NCBI RefSeq assembly: GCF_010500965.1
Contig: NZ_QVMI01000004.1
Location: 241,182 to 305,181 of the forward strand
Direction: 5' to 3'
From: Bacteroides sp. 51
Lineage (GTDB): Bacteria; Bacteroidota; Bacteroidia; Bacteroidales; Bacteroidaceae
Length of the DNA stretch: 64,000 nt
Shown here: one piece after another, positions 44,657-53,918 of the stretch
Numbering within the stretch: position 1 is the first letter of the stretch
Layout of the letters: the number at the start of each line of letters is the position of its first letter
Notes under the pieces: generated by a model
Database searches by the model: none
Told to the model about the DNA's origin: nothing
What the model saw: the letters and a program-made list of their open reading frames with translations, nothing else
Program-made: the position numbers and the translations under genes

Positions 44657-44875
44657 ATGAAAAAAGTACATGAATACTCCAACGGAGAACTCACCATCAT
44701 TTGGCAACCCGACAAATGCATCCACGCCGGCGTATGCGTAAAGATGCTACCTAACGTTTACAAACCCTGCGAACGTCCATGGATCACCGCTACAAATGCA
44801 ACCACCGAGCAACTCATCGAACAAATAGACAAATGCCCATCCGGAGCGCTAAGCTACAAAAGAGTTGAAAGTTGA
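44657..44875 (+). CDS. YjdI-type (4Fe-4S) mono-cluster protein
   Basis: 72 residues from ATG 44657. Fer4_19 family: cysteines C21, C27, C39 and C60 in DKCIHAGVCVKMLPNVYKPCERPW and IDKCPSGAL can hold one cluster. It is probably a small electron carrier or sensor linked to the upstream acetyltransferase. The last three codons and the stop (RVES end) come from the first GTTGAAA units of element D. Confidence 0.88.
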   Translation: MKKVHEYSNGELTIIWQPDKCIHAGVCVKMLPNVYKPCERPWITATNATTEQLIEQIDKCPSGALSYKRVES

Positions 44876-44977
44876 AAGTTGAAAATTGAAAGTTGAAAGT
44901 TAATCATGCAGTTGAATTGGTACTAAAGTAAGCCATCTGCATAGTTAACTTTCAACTTTCAATTTTCAACTTTCAAT
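44864..44977. repeat. heptamer inverted-repeat element D
   Basis: The left arm is three GTTGAAA, one ATTGAAA and one GTTGAAA (44864-44898). The right arm is TTTCAAC, TTTCAAT, TTTCAAC, TTTCAAT (44950-44977). ATCTGCATAGT is at 44935-44945. The inner three units mirror each other exactly, including the variant. The left arm contains the stop of the preceding gene. Confidence 0.85.
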
Positions 44978-45012
44978 TAAATTTGTACATTTGTACAAAT
45001 TGTCGCCCGCCT

Positions 45013-47634
45013 ATGAAGACCAAACATCTACTACTCATACTTTCCCTTGCTCTTCTTGGAGCAGCATGTACAAGCAATGAACATTTCATCACCAATAAAG
45101 ATGCCCGGAAACAAATAGAGCAAGACTTCTTTGCTAAACAAGAAGCACTGCCTAACGGTGAACTATTCGACATCTTCGATCAGGAACTCACCTTAAAAGA
45201 AAGAGAAGCCCTTACTTTTCTCTACGCCTACTCCCCTATCGGCGACATTACCGACTATAGTGGTGCATTCCATCTCGACAATATCCGCTCCTCCTTCCAG
45301 GCTAAACAAGAAATGCCCTGGGGAGACAGCATCCCCGAAGACATCTTCCGCCATTTCGTTCTTCCCATACGTGTCAACAACGAAAACCTTGACGATAGCC
45401 GCATGGTATTCTACAACGAACTCAAAGACCGCGTTAAACACCTTTCCGTATACGATGCCGTACTCGAAGTCAACCATTGGTGCCATGAGAAAGTAATCTA
45501 TACCCCATCCGACTCCCGTACCAGCTCTCCGCTGGCCTCCGTCAAGACTGCTTACGGTCGTTGTGGAGAAGAATCCGTCTTTACCGTTGCCGCCCTCCGT
45601 GCAGTTGGTATCCCCGCCCGGCAAGTCTATACCCCACGTTGGGCACATACCGACAGTAATCACGCCTGGGTAGAAGCCTGGATAAACGGCGGGTGGTATT
45701 TCTTCGGCGCCTGCGAACCTGAACCTATTCTTAACCTCGCCTGGTTCAACGAACCCGCCTCACGGGGAATGCTCATGCACTCCAAAGTATTCGGCAGGTA
45801 CAACGGTCGCGAAGAGATCATGGAAACCACCAAGTGTTATACCGAAATCAACGTCACAGCCAACTATGCACCTACCGCCACCACTACCATTACAGTAACC
45901 GATGCTAACGGTACTCCCCTGGATAATGCACTCGTCGAATTCAAAATATACAATTACGCAGAGTTTTATACCGTAGCCACCAAAACCAGCAATCACGAAG
46001 GAAAAGCCTCCTTGACAGCCGGCAAAGGCGATATGCTCGTTTGGGCAACCAAAAACAATCACTTTGGCTACCAAAAGATATCTTTCGGAAAAGACACAGA
46101 AGTCACCACCGCACTCAATAAAAAAGCCGGAGATTCCTTCTCCCTCGACCTTGATATTATCCCACCTGTTTCAACACCTATCCCGGCAGAGATCACACCG
46201 GAACAAAAAGCAGCCAACGATATTCGCCTACAACAAGAAGACAGCATACGGAATGCCTATGTTGCAACTTTCTTTACCCAGGAACAATCCAGCGCTTTAG
46301 CCAAAGAACTAGATATCAACACCGAACGCGCCATCAACTATCTGACCGGAAGCCGGGGAAACTGGAAGGCTATTCGCTCATTCCTGTTAACTATTCCTCC
46401 CGAAGAGCTTCCCAGAGCTATAGACTTGCTTAGTGTTATCTCAGCCAAAGACTTGCGTGATACTCCGACCGATATTCTTTTGGATCATCTGCTCAACAGC
46501 CATCCCATTGGTAGTGATTACTACACTCATTATATTCTGAATCCACGGGTCAGCAACGAGCTCCTCACCGCCTACCGTTCTTTCTTTAATGAGAACTTTA
46601 CGCAAGAACAAACCACACAATTTGTTCAAAACCCTCAAACGCTCGTTCAATGGGTTACCCAACATGTCCGGATAGACGATTCCCTCAACCCGCAACGCAT
46701 TCCCATCTTCCCTATTGGAGTATGGAAAGCCGGTGTTGCCGATACACACTCCCGTAATATATTCTTCGTTGCTCTGGCACGTAGCCTCTCCATCCCTTCG
46801 CGCATCGACCCTGTTACTGGAAAAGTTCAATATATTCATAATGATATCTGGGTGGACGTAGACTTTGAAGCACCCGCACCCATTGTTACTGCATACGGAA
46901 AAACAGAAATTATATATCCGGAGAACTCCCCCGTTATTCCTAAATACCGCCAGCATTTCTCCATTGCACGAATACATCCCGATGGTAAAATCCAGACTCT
47001 TGGATTCGACAGAGATAATACCACGATCAGCGATCTCGAAGAAGGCAACTACCTACTTATCACAGGTGTACGAATGGCGAAGGGTAATATACTTTCAACC
47101 ATCAAAACATTCGATATCACCCATAACCAAGCCACCCGCATAGACCTTGCCCTACGTGAAGATAATGATGATATCCAGGTTATCGGTAGTATAGATCCGG
47201 AAGCCAAATTCCTATTGGCAGAAAATCCGGACAGAGAAGAAACAAGCATTCTGGCTACTACCGGACGCGGTTATTTCATCATCGGTATTCTAGGTTCGCG
47301 CCAGGAGCCAACCAATCACACGATGAGAGATATTGCCGCTATCCACCAACAATTCAACAACTGGGACCGCAGTATCATCCTCTTATTCAAAGATGAATCC
47401 AACTGGAAGAACTTTGATACACAAGAATTCGGAACCCTACCCCATACCATCACTTATGGCATTGATTCCGATGGAAGCATCACCCGGATGATTGCCGATG
47501 CCATACGTCTGCCGCACACGAACAATCTTCCAATTTTCGTCATCGCCGACACCTTCGGACGTGTTGTATTCGTATCTCAGGGATATACCATTGGTATCGG
47601 TGAACAGATGATGAAGGTGATAGGGAAGTTATGA
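45013..47634 (+). CDS. transglutaminase-like lipoprotein with a second, degenerate transglutaminase-like domain
   Basis: 873 residues from ATG 45013. The lipobox is LGAAC (Cys17). A transglutaminase core covers ~140-235: YGRCGEESVFTVAALRAVGIPARQV with Cys184, and SNHAWVEAW with His217. A carboxypeptidase-regulatory or Ig-like segment follows at ~280-370 (TITVTDANGTPLDNALVEFKIYN). A second similar fold at ~550-620 (GVADTHSRNIFFVALARSLSIPSRIDPVTGKVQYIHNDIWVDVDFE) has lost the Cys and His. The C-terminus resembles a thioredoxin-like strand set. The likely role is peptide cleavage or cross-linking at the cell envelope; the substrate is unknown. Confidence 0.85.
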   Translation: MKTKHLLLILSLALLGAACTSNEHFITNKDARKQIEQDFFAKQEALPNGELFDIFDQELTLKEREALTFLYAYSPIGDITDYSGAFHLDNIRSSFQAKQEMPWGDSIPEDIFRHFVLPIRVNNENLDDSRMVFYNELKDRVKHLSVYDAVLEVNHWCHEKVIYTPSDSRTSSPLASVKTAYGRCGEESVFTVAALRAVGIPARQVYTPRWAHTDSNHAWVEAWINGGWYFFGACEPEPILNLAWFNEPASRGMLMHSKVFGRYNGREEIMETTKCYTEINVTANYAPTATTTITVTDANGTPLDNALVEFKIYNYAEFYTVATKTSNHEGKASLTAGKGDMLVWATKNNHFGYQKISFGKDTEVTTALNKKAGDSFSLDLDIIPPVSTPIPAEITPEQKAANDIRLQQEDSIRNAYVATFFTQEQSSALAKELDINTERAINYLTGSRGNWKAIRSFLLTIPPEELPRAIDLLSVISAKDLRDTPTDILLDHLLNSHPIGSDYYTHYILNPRVSNELLTAYRSFFNENFTQEQTTQFVQNPQTLVQWVTQHVRIDDSLNPQRIPIFPIGVWKAGVADTHSRNIFFVALARSLSIPSRIDPVTGKVQYIHNDIWVDVDFEAPAPIVTAYGKTEIIYPENSPVIPKYRQHFSIARIHPDGKIQTLGFDRDNTTISDLEEGNYLLITGVRMAKGNILSTIKTFDITHNQATRIDLALREDNDDIQVIGSIDPEAKFLLAENPDREETSILATTGRGYFIIGILGSRQEPTNHTMRDIAAIHQQFNNWDRSIILLFKDESNWKNFDTQEFGTLPHTITYGIDSDGSITRMIADAIRLPHTNNLPIFVIADTFGRVVFVSQGYTIGIGEQMMKVIGKL

Positions 47635-47641
47635 GGCTCAA

Positions 47642-48811
47642 TTAATACAATAATCCAAAGTGCCAAAGTGGTATTATGTTTCCAAAACCTGACTCAATAT
47701 CATCTTTAACTACAAAACCATAATGAGCTTCACGAACCTGTTTCTGCCCTTTACTTTTTCCACCAATTTCAAAAATCATATCATCAATCTGAAAGTCTGC
47801 TATGGAAGAATTTATGATATCATATCCCACCCGGGTCTGATTGAAGAAGAAGGTTTCTCGTGTGTTCCCAATATTTGAATTACTCTCTGCCAAAGTATAA
47901 ACCAAATTTGTATTATCCAGATAGATTTTATCCACTTTACCCAAACCTCTGATTCCACCAGTTGCGTCACGCAGTTGAGCTATCATTCCAGCTTCTTCTA
48001 TATATAAACAATAGTCTGCTATATTATTCCGACTTGCCGAAAGTATGGTAGCTATGCTACTCATATTCGGTTTAAATGGAACACTCTTCGCTATAATAGC
48101 CAATAATTGCTTCAATTTCCGTCCGGTTGAAACGTTCATCTCGGCAAACATGGGTATATCCGTTTCTAATGTTTGATTTATGATTTGTCGTAATCGCAAT
48201 TCGTAATCCTCTTCCAGTGCAAAAGGATAATACCCCGTTTTCAGATAATCCGCAAACAAAGGTAAAGGATATTTCAATCCGGATGCTTCAACCTGATGTT
48301 CTATAATCTCATGTATTGAATAAGAGTCTACTGTTATACGGTGAAACAACTGCAGGTATTCTCTAAATGAGAGTCCTTGCATATAATACATCACCGCCCT
48401 TCTGCTTAAATCTGATGCTCCTTTCTTTATATCCAGAATTGACGATCCCGTAAAAACAACATTCAATTCCGGATGATAATCATAAATCAGTTTTAATTCT
48501 CTGGCCCAATCCTTGTATTTATGTATCTCGTCTATGAATAAATACTTTCCACGCTGCTTTACAAAAGAATCAGCCAAGTCAACCAGTCGGTGATCTACAA
48601 AATAAAAATCCTCCGCTGTTACATATAAAGTGTCTTTTACATTCAATTTCGTTTTTATATGTTGCAACAACATGGTTGTTTTCCCCACCCCACGGGGGCC
48701 GGTTAAGCCAATCATTCTACTATTCCAGTTGATCTCTTTATAGATATACCGAAAGAACTGGTCATCTACTTCTTTTAGCAACTTATGAAAATGTCCGAAT
48801 AATCTCTCCAT
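47642..48811 (-). CDS. AAA-family ATPase with DUF4143 domain
   Basis: 389 residues. Walker A GPRGVGKTT (residues ~38-46) and Walker B YLFIDEIHK (~90-98), sensor LNVVFTGSS, then the DUF4143 C-terminal domain with a nuclease-like end (SIADFQIDDMIFEIGGKSKGQKQV). Bacteroidales carry many such ATPases of unknown function; a link to mobile or defence functions is often proposed. The upstream region has two palindromes that could be its own operators. Convergent with the transglutaminase-like gene, seven bases apart. Confidence 0.9.
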   Translation of the reverse strand: MERLFGHFHKLLKEVDDQFFRYIYKEINWNSRMIGLTGPRGVGKTTMLLQHIKTKLNVKDTLYVTAEDFYFVDHRLVDLADSFVKQRGKYLFIDEIHKYKDWARELKLIYDYHPELNVVFTGSSILDIKKGASDLSRRAVMYYMQGLSFREYLQLFHRITVDSYSIHEIIEHQVEASGLKYPLPLFADYLKTGYYPFALEEDYELRLRQIINQTLETDIPMFAEMNVSTGRKLKQLLAIIAKSVPFKPNMSSIATILSASRNNIADYCLYIEEAGMIAQLRDATGGIRGLGKVDKIYLDNTNLVYTLAESNSNIGNTRETFFFNQTRVGYDIINSSIADFQIDDMIFEIGGKSKGQKQVREAHYGFVVKDDIESGFGNIIPLWHFGLLY

Positions 48812-48828
48812 AACTATAGATTTTCATA

Positions 48829-48836
48829 CAAATATA
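48829..48836 (-). promoter_or_regulatory. -7 promoter box of the AAA/DUF4143 gene
   Basis: The minus strand reads TATATTTG, matching TAnnTTTG, 18 bases before the start codon at 48811. Confidence 0.5.
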
Positions 48837-48841
48837 GCAAA

Positions 48842-48894
48842 TTTGCACTCAAACAGTGCAGAGTTTTCTTTTTTTTGCACCCTCAGAGTGCAAA
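48842..48894. promoter_or_regulatory. paired TTTGCAC palindromes upstream of the AAA/DUF4143 gene
   Basis: 48842-48862 contains TGCACT...AGTGCA, and 48874-48894 contains TTTGCAC...GTGCAAA. The two dyads start 32 bases apart and cover the likely -35 region. They look like operators, perhaps for autoregulation. Confidence 0.5.
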
Positions 48895-48988
48895 GAATAT
48901 TTTTAAGTATATTAGTTATCAAAACAGCCGGAATCATTATAAAACAATTCCGGCTGCATAAACACAAAAGACTATTATTAAACAACTC

Positions 48989-49384
48989 TTATTCCAGAGT
49001 ATCTTCACTTCCTAAAGGTGTATAAGGCCCATCTTTTACTTCAAAAATAACAGAGTCGGGTGCTAACACTTCAATGGTATGCCACTGTCCCGCAGGGATA
49101 TGGATACCGTGATTCCCTTTTAGTGGGTTCAGTATTACGGTTTCTGTTACTTCTTTATTATCATTATAATAAAGTACTTTCAGTTCTCCCTGAAGTAAAA
49201 TATATGTTTCAGCAGTATGCTGGTGTCTATGAATCGGCAAATCTGTCCCTATTTGCAGAGCATTAAGCAAACGCTGGGCAGGTGCATCTAACGCCTCATG
49301 AAAATTATAATTCATCCGCAAGCGCTGGTTTTCTTCCGCCTGCTTACTTACTTGTTTTAGAAGTTGGTCGTCAATGAGTTGCAT
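48989..49384 (-). CDS. WbuC-type cupin-fold protein
   Basis: 131 residues. N-terminal helix, then a cupin barrel with the metal site PIHRHQHTAETYILLQGELKV and the second motif HIPAGQWHTIEV. WbuC-like proteins are found in O-antigen and capsule clusters; the reaction is unknown, perhaps a sugar-modifying or regulatory step. It closes the polysaccharide operon together with a small unknown gene. Confidence 0.88.
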   Translation of the reverse strand: MQLIDDQLLKQVSKQAEENQRLRMNYNFHEALDAPAQRLLNALQIGTDLPIHRHQHTAETYILLQGELKVLYYNDNKEVTETVILNPLKGNHGIHIPAGQWHTIEVLAPDSVIFEVKDGPYTPLGSEDTLE

Positions 49385-49468
49385 AACATTAATATCAAGT
49401 TAGTAGTACAACAAACTATGAGAAGCATCATGTACAATCATGTACTTGCTGATCCACATATACTGAAA

Positions 49469-49669
49469 TCATGCCTTATGAAAATCAGAATGGATTTTTT
49501 CTGTGATAAGTCTTTTTGATTCGTCCAAAGACATTCCGTTTTTCAGGACTTCTTTCATTGAAATAAAAGGCAATTGTGTTGTGTCAATTTCACTTTTTGC
49601 TTTATATTCTATCGATGCTTCTTGAGCAATCATTGGTGTTTCTTCGTGTTTTTTATACGGCTTCTTCAT
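49469..49669 (-). CDS. small hypothetical protein
   Basis: 66 residues, charged, no signal peptide, no membrane helix and no recognised domain. An extended N-terminus (KKPYKKHEE) is followed by a probable helical segment LPFISMKEVLKNGMSLDESKRLITEKIHSDF. It resembles in size and style small proteins that accompany toxins in Bacteroidales, but no toxin gene is next to it. It lies between the cupin and initiating-transferase genes. Confidence 0.5.
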   Translation of the reverse strand: MKKPYKKHEETPMIAQEASIEYKAKSEIDTTQLPFISMKEVLKNGMSLDESKRLITEKIHSDFHKA

Positions 49670-49777
49670 CAGATTCTATTTTTCACAAATATAGTTATAA
49701 ATTCCCCAACCATTTTTAATTCTCCATAAAATTCTTCGAATCAGTGCAAATATGTGTAAAACTGTTATCTTGTTTTT

Positions 49778-50740
49778 TTATTTATTCATATGCAAATGAA
49801 AGTATTTTTTCATAAATACAACATATAAAAGGCCTAATAAAAGAATAGTCGCCAATAAATACCAATACTCATAACCATAAGGATGCACAGCAACGAATCC
49901 AATAATAATTATTGCCTGCACACACATATAAATAGCCGATACAACGATATGTGGCATTTTCAGTTCATTAGCCATAATCTGATATAAATGTTTCCTATGC
50001 GGTAAACCTATGTTTTCATGCAACATAATACGATGTATAATCGTCAACACAGAATCAACCCCATAGACCACCAGCAGAATAATATAACTCAAATCCTGCG
50101 TTGTAAGTATCAATTGCCCAATCAAGAACACGATAGTAAAAGCAATACTTACCGACCCTACATCGCCTGCAAAACATTTCGCTTTCTTTCTGAAGTTGAA
50201 GAAATTGAATACCATTACAGCCAGGATCAGTACATATATAAAGCGGCTATCAATAAATGATACCATAAATTCATTAATATATCCCAAAGCTAGCAATACC
50301 ACTAATGAGTATCCTCCGGTAATGCCATTAATGCCATCCATAAAGTTATATGCATTGATAATCCCCGTACAAAAGATCAAGGCAATAATCACATACCACC
50401 ACGACCACCAGGAATCAAGCATTCCCCACTGAAAGAACATAAACGACATTCCCAAAACATGAAACACTAACCGTACTTTCTGAGATATCGGGCGAATATC
50501 ATCAATAAAACTTATGAGGGTTATCAAAGTGAGTCCAATAACAAACCAGGGATAAGCTAAACCATTGGTGAAACAATATATTAAACTACCCATATAAAAG
50601 ATAATCCCGCCACCGCGTAAAGTTATACGAGTATGCGAACTCCGTTCATTGGGTTTATCAATGATGTTATATTTATCAGCAATTTTGAAGTAAAAAAGTT
50701 CTGCCAGGAATAGCAGAACGAAGATGAGAACAAAATACAT
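49778..50740 (-). CDS. WecA/WbpL-type undecaprenyl-phosphate sugar-1-phosphate transferase
   Basis: 320 residues, about 10 membrane helices, MraY superfamily. Catalytic loops visible: FIDDIRPIS, NAYNFMDGINGITG, CFAGDVGSVS, and the late HRKHLYQ motif. It moves a HexNAc-1-phosphate from a UDP donor onto undecaprenyl phosphate, the first step of repeat-unit synthesis. It lies at the 3' end of the operon next to its usual partner, an epimerase/reductase gene. Confidence 0.92.
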   Translation of the reverse strand: MYFVLIFVLLFLAELFYFKIADKYNIIDKPNERSSHTRITLRGGGIIFYMGSLIYCFTNGLAYPWFVIGLTLITLISFIDDIRPISQKVRLVFHVLGMSFMFFQWGMLDSWWSWWYVIIALIFCTGIINAYNFMDGINGITGGYSLVVLLALGYINEFMVSFIDSRFIYVLILAVMVFNFFNFRKKAKCFAGDVGSVSIAFTIVFLIGQLILTTQDLSYIILLVVYGVDSVLTIIHRIMLHENIGLPHRKHLYQIMANELKMPHIVVSAIYMCVQAIIIIGFVAVHPYGYEYWYLLATILLLGLLYVVFMKKYFHLHMNK

Positions 50741-50758
50741 AAAATGGGGGTCTAAGAA

Positions 50759-51655
50759 TTAATCAATCTTAAAATTGTCCAGCACATTTAAAGGCTTCCA
50801 TCCTAACTCACTGATAGCCTTATCATTACTAAACGTCAACGATTCTGTGATTTTCTTTAATTTTAAAGAGTTTATTGGAGCCTTTTTACCTAAACAATCA
50901 CCAACCAGAGCCATAGATTTAGCCATCCAATAAGGAATAGATACAGGCTTCTTTCGATTTAACTGCTTACTTATAATCATCTCCAATTCTCCAAAAGAAG
51001 GGTGATAACTATCACAAACATTGTATATCCCTCCCTTTTCAGCTAATATAGGAATCAAGTTTGCAATATCCTGAACCATTAAAACACTTTTTTTAGCCTT
51101 ACCGCCAGCAATGCTCAAGTATCGCCCTGTTTTTATACCATTGATCATTGCCCCTAAATTTCCCGGAGGATTAGGGCCAGCAATTAATGACGGACGAAGA
51201 ATACTTAAGCAAACATGATGCTTTTCACACCATTCTGTTAGATATTGCTCTGCCTGTATTTTACTTAAAGCGTATGGTGTATTGCCATTTAAGGGGTGAT
51301 TCTCCGTTATATTTTCACCAAACTCACAACCATATACCGCTACTGTGCTAATGAATATGAATGACTTAGGTAATCCACTCTTTTCTAAAGCTGCACACAA
51401 GTTCTTAGTTCCTTGCAAGTTTACATCAAAGAATACCTGTTCTTCCTCTTTTGTTTTAGGAACGGAGTGAGCTTTTCCTGCAGCATGCAATACGATATCT
51501 AAAACACCGGATAAAGTTGGGATTTCTTTCGACAAATCCACCCGAATCGTATCTTTATCTTTCAATCCCGCAGTTATAACCTCGTAATGTTTAGTTAATA
51601 AAGGCAATATGCTGGCTCCAAGAAAACCAGAAGCACCTGTAAATAAGAGTCCCAT
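50759..51655 (-). CDS. NAD-dependent epimerase/dehydratase (WbpV-like)
   Basis: 298 residues, extended short-chain dehydrogenase: GASGFLGASIL at residues 7-17 is the NAD(P) loop, ISTVAVYGCEF holds the catalytic Ser/Thr, and YALSK the Tyr-Lys pair. Partners of WecA-type transferases in this position usually convert UDP-4-keto-HexNAc to the transferred sugar (for example UDP-FucNAc or UDP-QuiNAc). It could alternatively reduce the product of Gmd, since no separate GDP-fucose synthase is present. Confidence 0.87.
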   Translation of the reverse strand: MGLLFTGASGFLGASILPLLTKHYEVITAGLKDKDTIRVDLSKEIPTLSGVLDIVLHAAGKAHSVPKTKEEEQVFFDVNLQGTKNLCAALEKSGLPKSFIFISTVAVYGCEFGENITENHPLNGNTPYALSKIQAEQYLTEWCEKHHVCLSILRPSLIAGPNPPGNLGAMINGIKTGRYLSIAGGKAKKSVLMVQDIANLIPILAEKGGIYNVCDSYHPSFGELEMIISKQLNRKKPVSIPYWMAKSMALVGDCLGKKAPINSLKLKKITESLTFSNDKAISELGWKPLNVLDNFKID

Positions 51656-51661
51656 TATATA

Positions 51662-52798
51662 TTATCTTCGTATTCTTATTTGAATAGCATTATTTATCGG
51701 ATTCTCACTAAATAGAATTAGATAACCTCCTCCCCCTGCTCCACTAATTTTATATCCTAAAGCGAGATCCTTATAATTATCAATCTGCCGGATTATATCT
51801 TCTGTAATCATATTGGGGAACATTTTAGTTTGAGCTTTTAAACTATTAATCATAGCTTGTCCCACTGCTTCGGCATCCATGTTAATTAATGCAAGCCAAC
51901 AATCATCAGCAGCCTTTGCCAGTTCCTCAGTTCCTTCTTTATTAATATTTGTACCAGACAAAACATCATACTCTTTATGACGAGGATATAATGGAATCAA
52001 CCAAATATGTTTTTCAATCCAGGATAGGACATCAGGCTTCAATATATTTTCAATTTGTACAGGCCAATAGGCATTATCATAATAAAAACGATTTAACCCA
52101 GGCATTGTTATACCTAAAGCATCCTGAGATCCACTTATATAAGCAGTTCCGGGAGGATTCTCAAAACAGAAAAGAGTTTTAGCAATCTTTTCTTTATCCC
52201 CTTCAGGAATATCTGTTTGCCAGAGTTCGATTGCCTTCTTACGACTACTTGTCGACATTCCACTACGATCATTAAATTCATAGTCCGGTTCTATACAAAT
52301 AGTCAACACAGCACCGGGATGCAATTTATTAACATACACTTGATCTAACCAACCACCAGCCAGATCAATCCGGTATGGTATCCGACATTCAGTACGCAAA
52401 GCAGTGGTAGAACGTGAAGGTAGATTTCCATGGGGAATACGCTCACTTATAATATATTCAATCCCCATCTTCTTGCACAATTCCTCTTTTATCACTGAAT
52501 GACCATCTCTATTTACGAAGAAAATATCTGGTTTAAGTTCCTCTAAATCCGCCTCAAAATCCAAGATTCCTGAACCCTTATTAATCCAAGCCTCTTTCAC
52601 TGTTTTCAAGGCTGAAACCATATATAAGCGCTCATTATCAGAGTTAATTGTCTTGCGAGCTTTTAATTCAAAAATAGTTTTATCCGAACCGATACCCACA
52701 TATAAGTCCCCATAATGTGCTGCTTCTTCAAAAAAAGCTACATGCCCACTATGAAGCATATCATAACACCCACTTACAAATACTTTCTTTCTTTTCAT
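51662..52798 (-). CDS. bifunctional nucleotidyltransferase-GHMP kinase
   Basis: 378 residues. Residues 1-~135 are a cytidylyltransferase-like Rossmann domain with the H16-S-G-H19 motif (CYDMLHSGHV) and SDNERLYMVSALK. From ~140, a GHMP sugar kinase: RIPYRIDLAGGWLDQVYVNKLHPGAVL, and near the C-terminus GYKISGAGGGGYLILF. One protein could phosphorylate a sugar and attach a nucleotide, as in the HldE and Fkp logic though with other domain families. The substrate is not known; a heptose or 6-deoxy sugar is plausible. It lies next to gmd. Confidence 0.85.
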   Translation of the reverse strand: MKRKKVFVSGCYDMLHSGHVAFFEEAAHYGDLYVGIGSDKTIFELKARKTINSDNERLYMVSALKTVKEAWINKGSGILDFEADLEELKPDIFFVNRDGHSVIKEELCKKMGIEYIISERIPHGNLPSRSTTALRTECRIPYRIDLAGGWLDQVYVNKLHPGAVLTICIEPDYEFNDRSGMSTSSRKKAIELWQTDIPEGDKEKIAKTLFCFENPPGTAYISGSQDALGITMPGLNRFYYDNAYWPVQIENILKPDVLSWIEKHIWLIPLYPRHKEYDVLSGTNINKEGTEELAKAADDCWLALINMDAEAVGQAMINSLKAQTKMFPNMITEDIIRQIDNYKDLALGYKISGAGGGGYLILFSENPINNAIQIRIRR

Positions 52799-52835
52799 AG
52801 AAATATCGTAGAAATTGAACGTGTACTTGGATGGA

Positions 52836-53918
52836 TTAATCTTCCAGACTCTGTTTTAAGTGCAATTTCTTCACAAACCGCATGTCATGTGTCACCATGA
52901 TTTTCACTAATTCAGCAAAGCTTGTCTTTGTCGGGTTCCATCCCAATAATGTTCTTGCCTTAGTAGGATCTCCCAATAATTCTTCCACTTCAGCCGGACG
53001 GAAATATTTTGGATCAACTTCTACCAAAACCTTTCCGGTAGACACATCAATGCCCTTCTCGTTTACTCCTTCACCTTCCCACCGCAGTTCAATGCCAGTT
53101 TCTTTAAAAGCTAATGTACAAAATTCACGCACACTATGATACTCACCGGTAGCAATTACGAAATCTTCCGGAGTATGATGTTGGAGAATGAGCCACATAC
53201 ACTCTACATAGTCTTTAGCATATCCCCAATCACGCAATGAGTCAAGATTACCTAAATAAAGTTTATCTTGAAAGCCCTGAGCTATACGTGCAGCAGCCAG
53301 TGTTATCTTACGAGTTACAAAAGTTTCTCCACGACGCTCACTCTCATGGTTAAAAAGAATACCATTAACAGCAAACATGTCGTAACTTTCACGATAGTTT
53401 TTGGTAATCCAGAAACCATATTGTTTTGCTACTCCATAAGGAGAGCGAGGGTAAAAAGGAGTGGTTTCTTTTTGTGGAACCTCCTGTACCTTACCATAAA
53501 GCTCAGAGGTAGAAGCCTGATATATCTTAGTTTTCTTTTCTAAACCAAGGATACGAATAGCTTCAAGCATACGCAAAGTACCAACCGCATCTGATTCAGC
53601 CGTATATTCAGGGACGTCAAAAGATACTTTAACATGACTCTGAGCGGCAAGATTATAAATCTCATCCGGTTGAATCATTTGAATAATACGAATTAAAGAA
53701 CTGCTGTCGGTCATATCACCATAATGAAGATTGATCAAACGCTGCTGCTTCATATCACGTACCCACTCATCCAAATAAAGATGTTCAATACGACTTGTAT
53801 TAAAAGAAGAAGAACGACGGATCATACCATGAACTTCATATCCTTTTTCTAATAAAAATTCGGCAAGAAATGAGCCGTCTTGACCAGTGATACCAGTTAT
53901 TAATGCTATCTTTTTCAT
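52836..53918 (-). CDS. gmd: GDP-mannose 4,6-dehydratase
   Basis: 360 residues. The NADP loop [15 protein letters not shown] is at 8-22, with [11 protein letters not shown] typical of Gmd, and the catalytic Ser/Thr-Tyr-Lys set in [33 protein letters not shown]. It converts GDP-D-mannose to GDP-4-keto-6-deoxymannose. The usual next enzyme, GDP-fucose synthase, is absent from the operon. The final sugar may therefore be fucose made with an enzyme encoded elsewhere, rhamnose, or another derivative. Confidence 0.96.
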   Translation of the reverse strand: MKKIALITGITGQDGSFLAEFLLEKGYEVHGMIRRSSSFNTSRIEHLYLDEWVRDMKQQRLINLHYGDMTDSSSLIRIIQMIQPDEIYNLAAQSHVKVSFDVPEYTAESDAVGTLRMLEAIRILGLEKKTKIYQASTSELYGKVQEVPQKETTPFYPRSPYGVAKQYGFWITKNYRESYDMFAVNGILFNHESERRGETFVTRKITLAAARIAQGFQDKLYLGNLDSLRDWGYAKDYVECMWLILQHHTPEDFVIATGEYHSVREFCTLAFKETGIELRWEGEGVNEKGIDVSTGKVLVEVDPKYFRPAEVEELLGDPTKARTLLGWNPTKTSFAELVKIMVTHDMRFVKKLHLKQSLED

